A stretch of DNA of 14,630 nt from Anaerolineae bacterium (lineage in GTDB: Bacteria > Chloroflexota > Anaerolineae > UBA1429), in the NCBI GenBank assembly GCA_007118555.1, contig SKRJ01000400.1:1-14630 (forward strand). The letters are read 5' to 3'. Each line of letters starts with the position of its first letter. Positions within the stretch are counted from its first letter, which is position 1. The position numbers were made by a program, and so were the translations under genes. A model generated the notes under the pieces. It saw only the letters and a program-made list of their open reading frames with translations. It searched no databases and was not told the DNA's origin. Positions 1-7,979 of the stretch are shown here, piece by piece.

Positions 1-819
1 CATGCGCGTGCGCGAGATATCCAGCGTCACCTTTTCGCCCGGCAGATGCCCGCCGATACCCGGCTTGGCGCCCTGGCCGATCTTGATCTCGAGGGCGGCG
101 GCGGCATTGAGATAGTCGAGATGGACGCCAAAGCGGCCCGAGGCCACCTGAGCGATGGTGCGCTCGCCATACTGGTAGAGGGCCGGATGCAGGCCTCCCT
201 CGCCCGTGTTGTAATAGGTGCCCGCCTCGGTGGCGGCCCGCGCCAGCGACTCGCAGGCGTTGAAACTAATCGAGCCGTAGGACATGGCCGAGAACATGAT
301 GGGGACATCCAGCTCGAGCTGCGGCGTCAGGGGCGTGCGCAGCATCGGACCATCGTCCTCGCCATTGTCATCGATCTCCAGGAGCTCGGGCTTGGCGCCC
401 AGGTAGGTCTTGAGCTCCATGGGCTCGCGCACGGGGTCGATGGAGGGATTGGTCACCTGCGAGGCATTGAGCACCATGTGGTCCCAGTAGATGCGCTGGG
501 GCTGGTCGTCGCCCATGCCGGTCAGCAGCATGCCCCCCGTCTCGGCCTGCTTGTAGATGCTGCGCAGGATCTCGGGCGCCCAGTTGGCGTGGGGCCGGTA
601 CTCGAGCGGGTTGCGGCGCACCGACAGGGCCCCGGTCGGACACAGGGTGACGCAGCGGTGGCAGCCGACGCAGGAAAGATCGCTTGCGCGCACCGTGTCA
701 TCGTCGGCGTCGTAAAAGTGTACGTCGTTCGCGCATTGGCGGACGCACACCTGACATGCGATGCAGCGGGCGGGGTCACGCTCGATTACGAAACTGGCGG
801 TCGCCAGCGATAGTGCCAT
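1..819 (-). CDS. gltB: Ferredoxin-domain glutamate synthase, FMN-binding subunit (archaeal type), 3' end outside window
   Basis: The first 273 residues are present; the gene runs off the left edge. Residues 19-29 (CIACQVCVRQC) and 50-60 (CVGCHRCVTLC, then P) are two classic CxxCxxCxxxC motifs, so the N-terminus is a 2[4Fe-4S] ferredoxin. From about residue 165 the sequence matches the FMN-binding domain of glutamate synthase: MSYGSIS, NTGEGG, QVASGRFGV and IKIGQGAKPGIGGHLPG. Such proteins transfer ammonia-derived nitrogen to 2-oxoglutarate, giving glutamate in the cytoplasm. This is the archaeal-type layout, in which the amidotransferase is usually a separate gene; none is visible here. The start is ATG at 817-819 preceded by GAGGTAGGAG. 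It lies downstream of glnA on the same strand with 290 bp between and its own likely promoter. A related FMN protein (GlxD/MgsC type) is possible, but adjacent glnA favours glutamate synthase. Confidence 0.88.
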   Translation of the reverse strand, partial: MALSLATASFVIERDPARCIACQVCVRQCANDVHFYDADDDTVRASDLSCVGCHRCVTLCPTGALSVRRNPLEYRPHANWAPEILRSIYKQAETGGMLLTGMGDDQPQRIYWDHMVLNASQVTNPSIDPVREPMELKTYLGAKPELLEIDDNGEDDGPMLRTPLTPQLELDVPIMFSAMSYGSISFNACESLARAATEAGTYYNTGEGGLHPALYQYGERTIAQVASGRFGVHLDYLNAAAALEIKIGQGAKPGIGGHLPGEKVTLDISRTRM

Positions 820-913
820 CTCCTACCTCACTCAATAAATAGCGCCGCCCCCGAGGAGCGGCGACAGCGCCTGTGACCTGACACATCCCTGTATCGGTAT
901 CATTTCTTGCCCT

Positions 914-942
914 ATCATAGGACCTTGAGCGCGTCGTGTGAA
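914..942 (-). promoter_or_regulatory. Candidate sigma70-type promoter for the glutamate synthase gene
   Basis: Read on the minus strand: TTCACA (942-937), a 17-nt spacer, and TATGAT (919-914). Each hexamer has one mismatch to consensus. Transcription would begin near 907, giving a leader of about 90 nt that contains a small GC hairpin (843-848 with 858-863). This suggests the gene can be transcribed independently of glnA. Confidence 0.5.
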
Positions 943-990
943 TCCTCCATCGGAAGGATATGTGCCCTGCCAGACGGAGGATTTGCACAT
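941..990. repeat. Two interleaved inverted repeats upstream of the glutamate synthase promoter
   Basis: AATCCTCC (941-948) is matched by GGAGGATT (976-983), and ATGTGC (960-965) by GCACAT (985-990). The first arm overlaps the -35 hexamer of the candidate promoter, so the pair could be a regulator site or an mRNA structure at the 3' end of the glnA transcript. No known operator consensus is recognised. Confidence 0.25.
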
Positions 991-1050
991 TGCTGTGTCG
1001 AGGTCCGGAGGGTCACGCTGCCGCGAGTGAACGTGGTAAGATGCTGACTC

Positions 1051-1085
1051 GCAAAGAGACGGGGCCAGGCTTTTAGCCCAGCCCC
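1051..1085 (-). terminator. Probable terminator after glnA
   Basis: On the minus strand the sequence after the glnA stop forms GGGGC-TG-GGC, a TAAAA loop, then GCC-TG-GCCCC (1085 to 1061), followed by a pyrimidine stretch GTCTCTTT. The stem has a two-base internal mismatch and the T-run is interrupted, so it may be leaky and allow some read-through to the glutamate synthase gene. Confidence 0.5.
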
Positions 1086-1109
1086 GCCTGCAAAAGGGGA
1101 AGGTATCAG

Positions 1110-2537
1110 CTAGATGCCATAGTACAGGGCAAACTCGTGGGGGTGCGGCCGGATGCGCACCTGGTCATACTCCATATGACGCTTGTACTGGATATAGCCC
1201 TCGATCAGGTCCTCGGTGAACACGTCCCCCTTGAGCAGGAACTCGTTGTCCTCGGCCAGGGCGTCCAGCACCTCGCCCAGCGAGCCGGGCACCTGCTTGA
1301 CCTCGGCGGCCTCCTCCGGCGGGAGATCGTACAGGTCCTTGTCCAGGGGCTCCCCGGGATCGATCCGGTTCTGGATGCCGTCCAGACCGGCCATCAGCAG
1401 CGCGGCAAAGGTCAGATACGGGTTGGCGCTGGGATCCGGAGGCCGGAACTCGATGCGCTTGGCCTTGATGCTCTTGGAATAAACCGGGATGCGGCAGCAG
1501 GCCGAGCGGTTCCGCTGCGAGTAGGCCAGGTTGACGGGCGCCTCGAAACCGGGCACCAGGCGCCGGTACGAGTTGGTGGTCGGGGCGCAGATGGCAAGCA
1601 GCGCCGGGGCATGCTTGAGCAGACCGCCGATATAGTAGCGCGCATTGTCCGAGAGCTGGGCATAGCCCGCCTCGTCGTAAAAGACGTTGGTGTCGCCCTT
1701 CCAGAGGCTGGTGTGCACATGCATCCCCGAGCCATTATCCTCAAAGAGCGGCTTGGGCATGAATGTCGCCGACAGCCCGTTCTGCATGGCGACGTTCTTG
1801 CAGATGTACTTGTAGGTCTGTACCACGTCGCCCATACGGCGCAGGGGACCATAGCGCAGGTCGATCTCGGTCTGGCCCGCGGTGGCCACCTCGTGGTGAT
1901 GGATCTCGACGGGCACGCCGCAGCCCATCAGGGCCAACACGATGCGGCTGCGCACGTCCTGCAGCGTGTCGGTGGGCGGGACGGGGAAATAGCCGCGCTT
2001 GGCCGCGATCTGGTTGCCCATGTTGCGACCATCGCCGTTGCCGCTGTTCCACCAGCCCTCGACGCTGTCCACATAGTAGAACTGGGAGTTGGCGCCGCCG
2101 CCATAGCGCACGTCGTTGAACATAAAGAACTCGAGCTCGGGGCCCCAAAAACTTTCGTCGGCGATGCCGGTCTCGATGAGGTACTGCTCGGCCTTTTTGG
2201 CCACATAGCGCACATCGCGGCTGTAGGGCTGGCGCGTGATCGGGTCATAGATGTCGCAGATCACGTCCATGGTCGGCACTTCGAGAATCGGATCGAGAAA
2301 GGCGGTGGTGGCGTCGGGGATCAGGATCATGTCCGATTCGTGGATCTCTTGAAAACCGCGAATGGACGAGCCATCAAAGCCGATGCCATCCTCCAGCAGT
2401 TCAGCGTCAAACTCGCTGGCGGGCATGGTAAAGTGGTGCCACATCCCCAGCAGGTCGGTAAAGCGCAGGTCCACCATCTGGACCTCTTTGGCCATGGCAA
2501 GGGCGTCCTCTACCGTTGTGGTCATCATCGTGGTCAT
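1110..2537 (-). CDS. glnA: Glutamine synthetase, class I (adenylylatable, GSI-beta type)
   Basis: A complete 475-residue enzyme, the usual GSI length. It makes glutamine from glutamate, ammonia and ATP as a cytoplasmic dodecamer and is the main ammonia entry point. Visible signatures are GFDGSSIRGF (residues 53-62), the metal-binding WGPELEFF (131-138), the latch-region NGSGMHVHTSLW and the NRSA...IEFRPPDPSANPY segment. LYDLPPEE places Tyr-403 at the position of the adenylylated tyrosine of E. coli GlnA (Tyr397), so activity should be switched off by AMP addition. The adenylyltransferase gene glnE lies divergently upstream, consistent with this. The start is ATG at 2535-2537, six bases after TTAGGAG; internal ATG codons shortly after are less well placed. 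Its codon use is typical of the neighbourhood. Confidence 0.97.
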   Translation of the reverse strand: MTTMMTTTVEDALAMAKEVQMVDLRFTDLLGMWHHFTMPASEFDAELLEDGIGFDGSSIRGFQEIHESDMILIPDATTAFLDPILEVPTMDVICDIYDPITRQPYSRDVRYVAKKAEQYLIETGIADESFWGPELEFFMFNDVRYGGGANSQFYYVDSVEGWWNSGNGDGRNMGNQIAAKRGYFPVPPTDTLQDVRSRIVLALMGCGVPVEIHHHEVATAGQTEIDLRYGPLRRMGDVVQTYKYICKNVAMQNGLSATFMPKPLFEDNGSGMHVHTSLWKGDTNVFYDEAGYAQLSDNARYYIGGLLKHAPALLAICAPTTNSYRRLVPGFEAPVNLAYSQRNRSACCRIPVYSKSIKAKRIEFRPPDPSANPYLTFAALLMAGLDGIQNRIDPGEPLDKDLYDLPPEEAAEVKQVPGSLGEVLDALAEDNEFLLKGDVFTEDLIEGYIQYKRHMEYDQVRIRPHPHEFALYYGI

Positions 2538-2760
2538 GCTAATCTCCTAAGACAGATGGCGAGCAGGGATTCCAAGTACGGACGGACACTGGACGGTGCA
2601 CACCCCCTTTTGCCGTGCAACAACCCTCAACCCGTGGGCTTGCTTCCCTGCCAACCCCATGGCCTCGCCGCCATGTCTGAGCCTCCCCTTTGCGTGATCA
2701 TTGTAGCAGGACGCTGCCCGGACCGCATCATGCAGCCTGCCCGATCTTGAGAGGCGTCCT

Positions 2761-2779
2761 TTTGTGCAGGTTGCACAAA
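2761..2779. promoter_or_regulatory. Operator-like palindrome between glnA and glnE
   Basis: TTTGTGCA (2761-2768), spacer GGT, TGCACAAA (2772-2779): eight-base perfect arms. It lies about 55 bp upstream of the glnA -10 and about 80 bp upstream of the glnE -10, a plausible position for a shared regulator of both genes. It is not a clean match to the TnrA, GlnR, NtcA or NtrC boxes that I know. Confidence 0.4.
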
Positions 2780-2889
2780 GGCGCATGCTACTCGGGATGG
2801 TATGCTGAGACGAGCCCGGACCCATGGGCCGATTCTGCAGGATACCCCACCCGGGCGTATAATGATGGCAGACGATGCGGCACGTCCCC

Positions 2890-2898
2890 GAGGAAGGA
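2890..2898 (+). promoter_or_regulatory. Shine-Dalgarno site fixing the glnE start
   Basis: GAGGAAGGA sits immediately before ATG 2901. The open frame extends upstream to ATG codons at 2802 and 2862-2867, but those lie upstream of or inside the TATAAT element at 2858-2863 and have no such site, so 2901 is preferred. Confidence 0.7.
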
Positions 2899-2900
2899 CC

Positions 2901-5900
2901 ATGGAACGCCCACCCGAGACCCAACGATTGCTCGACACCATCGGCTTTCGCGATCCCGCAGCGGCCGAGTCCTTGCTGGGGCAGATGGCGGCGGATGCGG
3001 ATGGCGCGCTGCTGTTGCGGCGGCACGACGACCTGATGGCCTATGCCCTGCAGCAGTCCGCCAGCCCCGACCGCGCCCTGCTGGGCCTGCTGCGCCTGTC
3101 AACGTCGGCCGACGGGCGCTCGGGCGTGGTGCAGTCCCTCTTGGCGCAGCCCGAGATTCTGCGCCCCCTGTTGGCCATCATGGGCGCCAGCCAGCTCCTG
3201 GGCGAGCTGCTGATTCGCGAGCCGGGGCTGGTCGAGCGTCTGGCGCGTCTGCCCGCGCTGGCCCGTGCCCGTGGCGCCGACGAGATACAAGCCGAGTTGG
3301 ACGCCCGCCTGGAGGGGCTCCAACTGGCCGAGTGGCCCGGCGTCATGCGGTCCTGGCAGCAACAGGAGTTGTTTCGCATCGGCAGTTGCGATCTGCTGGG
3401 GATGCTGGACCACGTCACCGTCACGGCGCAGCTCTCGCGGCTGGCCGACACCCTGATCCAGGGTGCGCTGGCCCTCGCCCACGAGCGCACGGGCGGCGCC
3501 GCCAGCGGCCTCACGGTGCTGGCTCTGGGCAAGCTGGGGGGCGGCGAGCTCAACTATAGCTCGGACATCGATCTGCTCTTTGTCACAAGCCAGGACGCGG
3601 CCCGCGCCACGACCGTGGGAGAGGACCTGATCGAGACCCTGGCCGCCCGCACAACGGGGGGCTTTATCTACCGGGTCGACATGCGCCTGCGTCCCTGGGG
3701 CCGCTCGGGGCCGCTGGTGATGACCGCCGAGGGGTACGAGAGCTATATGCGGCGCCACGCCCAGCTCTGGGAGCGCCAGGCCCTGCTCAAGGCGCGCCCC
3801 GTGGCCGGCGATCTGGCGCTGGGACAAGAGTTGCTGGACCGCCTCGCCGACCTCGTCTATGCGGTGCCACAGGAGGAGGCCCGCGCCACCGTGCGCGACC
3901 TCAAGCAGCGCATCGAGCGCGGGCTGGAGCGTCGCGGACGCCGCTGGGGCGAGGTCAAGGCCGGCATCGGATCGCTGCGTGATATCGAGTTTGTGACCCA
4001 ACTGCTCCAGCTCATCCACGGCCGAAAGCACCCGGCGGTGCGCACGCCCAACACGCTCGACGCGCTGGGCCTGCTGTACGCCGAGGGCCTGCTCGCCAGT
4101 GAGGACCATCGCGTCCTGTGCGAGGGGTACGGCTTTTTGCGGCCGGTAGAGCACTATATCCAGCTCATGCACGGGCGCCAGTCGCATTCGCTGCCCACTG
4201 ACCCCGACGAGCTGGCCTATCTCGGGCGGCGCCTGGGCTTTGCCGGTGACAACCCGGGCGAGCAGCTCGTGTTGCGCTATGACGCCCACGCCGAGGCCGT
4301 GCGCGCGGTGTATGAGCGCCACGTCGATCCCGACGGAGCCACGTCTCCCTCCGGGAGTCCGGGCAACGACGCGGCCACGGTACGGCGCCATGTGGAGCGC
4401 ATGGCCCCATCCTACAGCGAGACCTTTACCCCTGACGAGATTCGGCGTCACGCGTCACTGGCCGACCGGCTGCGTCCCGACAACCTGGTCGAGGTGGAGG
4501 CCGTCCTGCTGAGGGACGACACCTGGCGGGTGACCGTCGTGGCCTACGAGTACCAGGGCGAGCTGGCGATCATCTGCGGTTTGCTGACCGCCTATGGCTG
4601 TGACATTCGCGAGGGCAGCGTCTTTCGCTACGATCGGCCCGGCAGCGAACCTGACGCCGGGCGGCCCAAGATCGTCGACGTCTTTACCGTCCACCGGCCA
4701 GCCGCGCCCCAAGAGGGCGAACTCTGGCGAGACTATCGCCGCGACCTGGCGGCCATCCTGGGCCATCTGGAGGCCCACGAGCCTGGCACCGCCCAGGCCG
4801 AGCTGGTGCGCATGGTGGCCCCCACCGTGCGCGCCGACGTCGACCCGCATAGCCTGCAGCCCATCTTTATCGATATCGACAATGACGCGTCAGAGCGCTA
4901 TACCGTGCTGCACATCGACGCGCCCGATACGCCGGGGTTCCTGTACGAGTTCGCCAGCGCTTTGGCCGTGCTGGGCTATGATATCGGGCGCATGACGCTG
5001 GCTTCCCGAGAGGCGCGGGTCGTCGATACCCTGTACCTCACCGATCGTGACGGGCACAAGATCAGCGCCCCCGAGGAGCAGCAGAAACTCCGCGCCACCA
5101 CCGTGTTGGTCAAGCATTTCGCGCACCTTTTGCCCTATGCGCCGGACCCCGGCCGGGCCATCACCCACTTTCGGGATCTGATCGCACAACTGCTGAGCCG
5201 CGCCGACTGGCCCATGGAGCTCGCCTCGCTCACCAGCCCCCCCGTGCTGGAGGGGCTGGCCCGCCTGCTGGGGGTGAGCGACTTTTTGTGGAATGATCTC
5301 TTGCGCGTCCAGCACGAGAACCTGTTCCCCATCATCCGGGACGTAGAGGCCCTGACAGAGACCAAGCCACACCAGCGTCTGCGCGCCGAGCTGGACGCGG
5401 AACTGGAGCGGCTGGCGGGCAACTGGGACGCCCAGGCCGAGGCGCTGAACGCATTCAAGGATCGGGAAATCTTTCGCACCGACCTGCGCCACATCCAGGG
5501 GCACCTGCCCAGCTTTTCGGCCTTTAGCCAGGAGCTGAGCGATGTGGCCGAGGTAGTGGTACAGGGGGCGTACAGACTGTGCCACGAGAGGCTGCGCGCC
5601 CGCCACGGCAGGCCCCGCCGGGATGACGGCACCCCCGCGCCCATGGCCGTGCTGTCCCTGGGCAAGCTGGGCGGCCGCGAGATCGGCTATGCCTCGGATA
5701 TCGAGCTGCTGTTCCTCTATGACGGCCCGGGCCAGACCGATGGGCCCGATGTTGTCGACAACGCGATCTATTACGAGGAGCTGGTGCGCCGGTTCCTGCG
5801 GGTCATCCGGGCCCGGCGCCAGGGCATCTTTGAGCTCGACCTGCGCTTGCGCCCCTATGGCGAAGCGGGCAGCCTGGCGGTCTCGCTCGAGGCGTTTCGG

Positions 5901-6488
5901 CGCTATTTTGGGCCCGGCGGAGCCGCCTGGCCCTATGAGCGCCAGGCCCTGGTGCGGCTGCGCCCCATCGCCGGCGATCCCGACCTGGGCAGTCAGGTGC
6001 AGGCCCTGCGCGACGAGTTTGTCTATCAGGGGGATCCGCCCAACGTGACCGCCATCCGGGCCATGCGCGAGCGCCAACTGCGCCATCTGGTGGCGGGCGG
6101 CACCCGCAATGGCAAGTTCAGCCGCGGCGGCCTGGTGGACGTCGAGTACCTGGTGCAGACGCTCCAGATGCGCTACGGCGGCCAGGACGCCCGCGTGCGC
6201 TCGCCCAACACCCAGCAGGCGATGCAGGCCCTGGCCGCGATCGGCGTCCTGGGCGCCGACGATTACGGGCGCCTGCGAGAAGCGCATCTCTTTTTACGGC
6301 ATCTGATTGACGCTCTGCGCATGGTGCGGGGCCATGCTCGCGATCTCACGGTGCCGCCCCAGGGGAGCGACGAGCTCACATTTCTGGCGCGGCGCTGCGG
6401 CTATGGCAACGACGCCGACCCGCTTTTGCGTGACCTGGATCGCCACATGGCGACGGTGCAAGAGTTGGTGGAGCGCTTCTTGTCTTGA
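2901..6488 (+). CDS. glnE: Glutamine synthetase adenylyltransferase/deadenylylase with internal ACT domains
   Basis: The product is 1195 residues; ordinary GlnE is about 950. GlnE adds AMP to, and removes it from, the GlnA tyrosine. The first nucleotidyltransferase has GKLGGGELNYSSDIDLLF (210-227; Asp222, Asp224) and YRVDMRLRPWG (Asp260), followed by the helical GlnE segment GSLRDIEFVTQLLQ. The second has GKLGGREIGYASDIELLF (921-938) and FELDLRLRPYG (Asp980), then GGLVDVEYLVQTLQ. Its second metal-ligand position is Glu935 rather than Asp. Between the halves, residues about 500-760 contain two ACT-like units, roughly 541-615 and 667-735 (HIDAPDTPGFLYEFASALAVLGYDI), normally seen in GlnD or other amino-acid sensors. 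It could therefore sense glutamine directly. By family knowledge the C-terminal half adenylylates and the N-terminal half deadenylylates. Divergent glnA is the obvious target. Confidence 0.93.
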   Translation: MERPPETQRLLDTIGFRDPAAAESLLGQMAADADGALLLRRHDDLMAYALQQSASPDRALLGLLRLSTSADGRSGVVQSLLAQPEILRPLLAIMGASQLLGELLIREPGLVERLARLPALARARGADEIQAELDARLEGLQLAEWPGVMRSWQQQELFRIGSCDLLGMLDHVTVTAQLSRLADTLIQGALALAHERTGGAASGLTVLALGKLGGGELNYSSDIDLLFVTSQDAARATTVGEDLIETLAARTTGGFIYRVDMRLRPWGRSGPLVMTAEGYESYMRRHAQLWERQALLKARPVAGDLALGQELLDRLADLVYAVPQEEARATVRDLKQRIERGLERRGRRWGEVKAGIGSLRDIEFVTQLLQLIHGRKHPAVRTPNTLDALGLLYAEGLLASEDHRVLCEGYGFLRPVEHYIQLMHGRQSHSLPTDPDELAYLGRRLGFAGDNPGEQLVLRYDAHAEAVRAVYERHVDPDGATSPSGSPGNDAATVRRHVERMAPSYSETFTPDEIRRHASLADRLRPDNLVEVEAVLLRDDTWRVTVVAYEYQGELAIICGLLTAYGCDIREGSVFRYDRPGSEPDAGRPKIVDVFTVHRPAAPQEGELWRDYRRDLAAILGHLEAHEPGTAQAELVRMVAPTVRADVDPHSLQPIFIDIDNDASERYTVLHIDAPDTPGFLYEFASALAVLGYDIGRMTLASREARVVDTLYLTDRDGHKISAPEEQQKLRATTVLVKHFAHLLPYAPDPGRAITHFRDLIAQLLSRADWPMELASLTSPPVLEGLARLLGVSDFLWNDLLRVQHENLFPIIRDVEALTETKPHQRLRAELDAELERLAGNWDAQAEALNAFKDREIFRTDLRHIQGHLPSFSAFSQELSDVAEVVVQGAYRLCHERLRARHGRPRRDDGTPAPMAVLSLGKLGGREIGYASDIELLFLYDGPGQTDGPDVVDNAIYYEELVRRFLRVIRARRQGIFELDLRLRPYGEAGSLAVSLEAFRRYFGPGGAAWPYERQALVRLRPIAGDPDLGSQVQALRDEFVYQGDPPNVTAIRAMRERQLRHLVAGGTRNGKFSRGGLVDVEYLVQTLQMRYGGQDARVRSPNTQQAMQALAAIGVLGADDYGRLREAHLFLRHLIDALRMVRGHARDLTVPPQGSDELTFLARRCGYGNDADPLLRDLDRHMATVQELVERFLS

Positions 6489-6530
6489 TGGCACGCCGAT
6501 CCACTGCATCGAGCCACGTATCTTGCGGGT

Positions 6531-6559
6531 TTGTGGGTTCGATGCCAATCGACTAGACT
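6531..6559 (+). promoter_or_regulatory. Weak candidate promoter for the PH-domain gene
   Basis: TTGTGG (6531-6536), a 17-nt spacer, TAGACT (6554-6559), about 70 bp before the next start codon. Both hexamers are poor, so read-through from glnE is equally possible; no terminator is visible after glnE. Confidence 0.25.
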
Positions 6560-6631
6560 GGCCAAGGAGATTCTGCGACCCGAGCAGAACTGCGCGCTTG
6601 CCCAAAGAGCGAGCCAGAAGGAGACCAAAAG

Positions 6632-7225
6632 ATGCGACAGATCAAACCGGCACCGGGGCTGCGTATTAAGTACATCATTTGGGTGTGGATCGTGTTCGTC
6701 TGCCTGCTCCCCCTGATGCTCCTGTCCTTGGCGCCCGAGATACCCTGGCTCTTTGCGTTCATCTACCTGGCCGCCAATCTGCTGTGGGCCGTGCCCACCT
6801 CTCTCTTGATGCTCCCCTACTATGACAGCATCTCCTACGAGCTCACCGATGACGAGATTACCGTACGCAAGGGCATTCTGACCAAGACCGAAAAGCGCGT
6901 GCCCTATCACCAGATTACCAACGTCGAGCTCAAGCGCGGGCCTCTGGACCGCATGCTGGGCATCGGCACCCTCGAAGCGCAGACCGCGGGCTACAGCCAG
7001 CAGGCGGGCGCCGAGGCGCCCCTGCCCGGTCTGGCCGACTGGGAGATGATGAAGCGCGAGGTGATGGCGCGAGTACACAAGAGCCGGGCCGCCCTGAGCG
7101 AGGCCTCCAGGCTCAAGCCGGATAGCGCTCCCGAGGGCGAGGCTGCCCCCAGCACCACGCTGCTGGCCGAGGTTCTGACCGAGTTGCGCGCCATCCGCGA
7201 GGCGGTGGAAGCGCGACGGCGCTAG
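6632..7225 (+). CDS. Membrane protein with bacterial PH domain (bPH_2/DUF304-like)
   Basis: The product has 197 residues. Two hydrophobic segments at about 14-34 and 38-61 form a membrane hairpin. Residues about 68-150 match the bacterial PH-like pattern: YELTDDEITVRKGILTKTEK, then VPYHQITNVELKRGPLDRMLGIGTLEAQTAG. The C-terminal 35 residues are helical and charged, probably a short coiled coil. Family members (YdbS/YdbT-like) are inner-membrane proteins, mostly of unknown function, sometimes linked to envelope stress or secretion. The start is ATG at 6632, nine bases after AGAAGGAGA. The next small gene follows 45 bp later and may be co-transcribed. The fold assignment is fairly sure; the role is unknown. 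Confidence 0.8.
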   Translation: MRQIKPAPGLRIKYIIWVWIVFVCLLPLMLLSLAPEIPWLFAFIYLAANLLWAVPTSLLMLPYYDSISYELTDDEITVRKGILTKTEKRVPYHQITNVELKRGPLDRMLGIGTLEAQTAGYSQQAGAEAPLPGLADWEMMKREVMARVHKSRAALSEASRLKPDSAPEGEAAPSTTLLAEVLTELRAIREAVEARRR

Positions 7226-7270
7226 ATCCGGCGACAAGAGTTGAGAGCATCAAAAGGACGGGAGGTCGAC

Positions 7271-7471
7271 ATGTGCGTGATATGCACCGCCATCCCCGCA
7301 TCGCTAAGCCTGGGCGCCGTGGCCGAGGCGAAACAGAATGAGGCTCGGCGCGAGGCTCTGGCCAACGGCGAGATACCGCCGCAGCGCAGGCCCTACTGGG
7401 CCGTGTCGCTGGGGGCCATGCTCGTCGTGGTCACTGCGGCGACCCTATACCACGCACAGGGCGGCGGCTGA
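7271..7471 (+). CDS. Small CxxC membrane protein, function unknown
   Basis: A 66-residue protein. It begins MCVICTAIP, with a CxxC pair at residues 2 and 5, followed by an Ala/Glu/Arg-rich helix (about 14-33), a short Pro/Arg stretch, and a single hydrophobic segment at about 42-60. The start at ATG 7271 is well supported by GGGAGGT four bases upstream; a TTG at 7241 in the same frame lacks such a site. The CxxC could bind metal, be acylated or be redox active; the sequence alone cannot decide. It follows the PH-domain gene closely (45 bp), so the two may work together. I do not recognise a named family. Confidence 0.65.
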   Translation: MCVICTAIPASLSLGAVAEAKQNEARREALANGEIPPQRRPYWAVSLGAMLVVVTAATLYHAQGGG

Positions 7472-7740
7472 TCACCTCCACCTTCCGTCGCCCAGCAGAC
7501 CAGCCCGGGCCTGCTCCGCCCGCTGATACGAGACAGGGGAGCAGGCGCCTGATGGCCTGACTCAGAGCCCCAGACGTGCGCTCGCTCCGTGCGGTGCGCG
7601 CCAAGACATCAGCCTCCGCCCCGCCGTTCGCCCTGTGGAGAACGCAATCCGGCGCCTACACGCGAGCGATCGCCCATGGCCCCTGCCTGTTCTAGACCCG
7701 ACGCCATGCATACCGCCCGGCAAGCTCCACCTATGATGCC
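7472..7740. other. Gene-free spacer with one long-armed hairpin
   Basis: No coding potential is convincing here. The only clear structure is GCCTGCTCC (7509-7517) with GGAGCAGGC (7538-7546), a nine-base perfect stem around a 20-nt loop. No T-run follows, so it is not a standard intrinsic terminator, though it may protect or end the upstream transcript. Confidence 0.4.
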
Positions 7741-7828
7741 ATAGTATATAAAATTTATCGACAAAGTTGATTTTTCACGTGAACAGTGCGCCTTTTCGCC
7801 GAACTTGAACGGCTATTATGGAAATCTA

Positions 7829-7857
7829 TTGACAGGCGGCAGGGACTATGCTAGCCT
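7829..7857 (+). promoter_or_regulatory. Promoter P1 of the secreted-protein cluster
   Basis: A perfect TTGACA (7829-7834), a 17-nt spacer ending TGC (extended -10), and TAGCCT (7852-7857). It lies in the first copy of the repeated module. The -10 is poorer than that of P2. Confidence 0.45.
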
Positions 7858-7950
7858 TTATGTGGATACGATATGCCCCTGCTGGGGCGCGCCTCTTGCG
7901 CGAAAGAGTACGTGTTTTCGCTGAACTTGTGTCAGAATTATGCCAAGCTA

Positions 7951-7979
7951 TTGACAGCTATCAGGGACTATGCTAACTT
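7951..7979 (+). promoter_or_regulatory. Promoter P2 of the secreted-protein cluster
   Basis: A perfect TTGACA (7951-7956), a 17-nt spacer ending in TGC, and TAACTT (7974-7979). Its geometry is identical to P1. Transcription from about 7986 would give a leader of about 455 nt before the GTG start at 8441. Confidence 0.5.

Larger units (their letters stand above)
2538..2900. promoter_or_regulatory. Divergent glnA-glnE control region
   Basis: This 363-bp gap holds no convincing gene. For glnA (minus strand) the best -10 is TACAAT (2705-2700), which would give a leader of roughly 155 nt, but no good -35 is seen. For glnE (plus strand) there is a perfect TATAAT at 2858-2863, also without a good -35, which suggests activator-assisted transcription. 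A palindrome at 2761-2779 sits between the two. A small hairpin, CATGGC (2658-2663) with GCCATG (2670-2675), falls in the glnA leader. Confidence 0.45.

Noticed and set aside
1137..2750. Long plus-strand frame opposite glnA
   Set aside because: It is the antisense shadow of glnA, a common effect in high-GC genes; glnA on the other strand is unmistakable.
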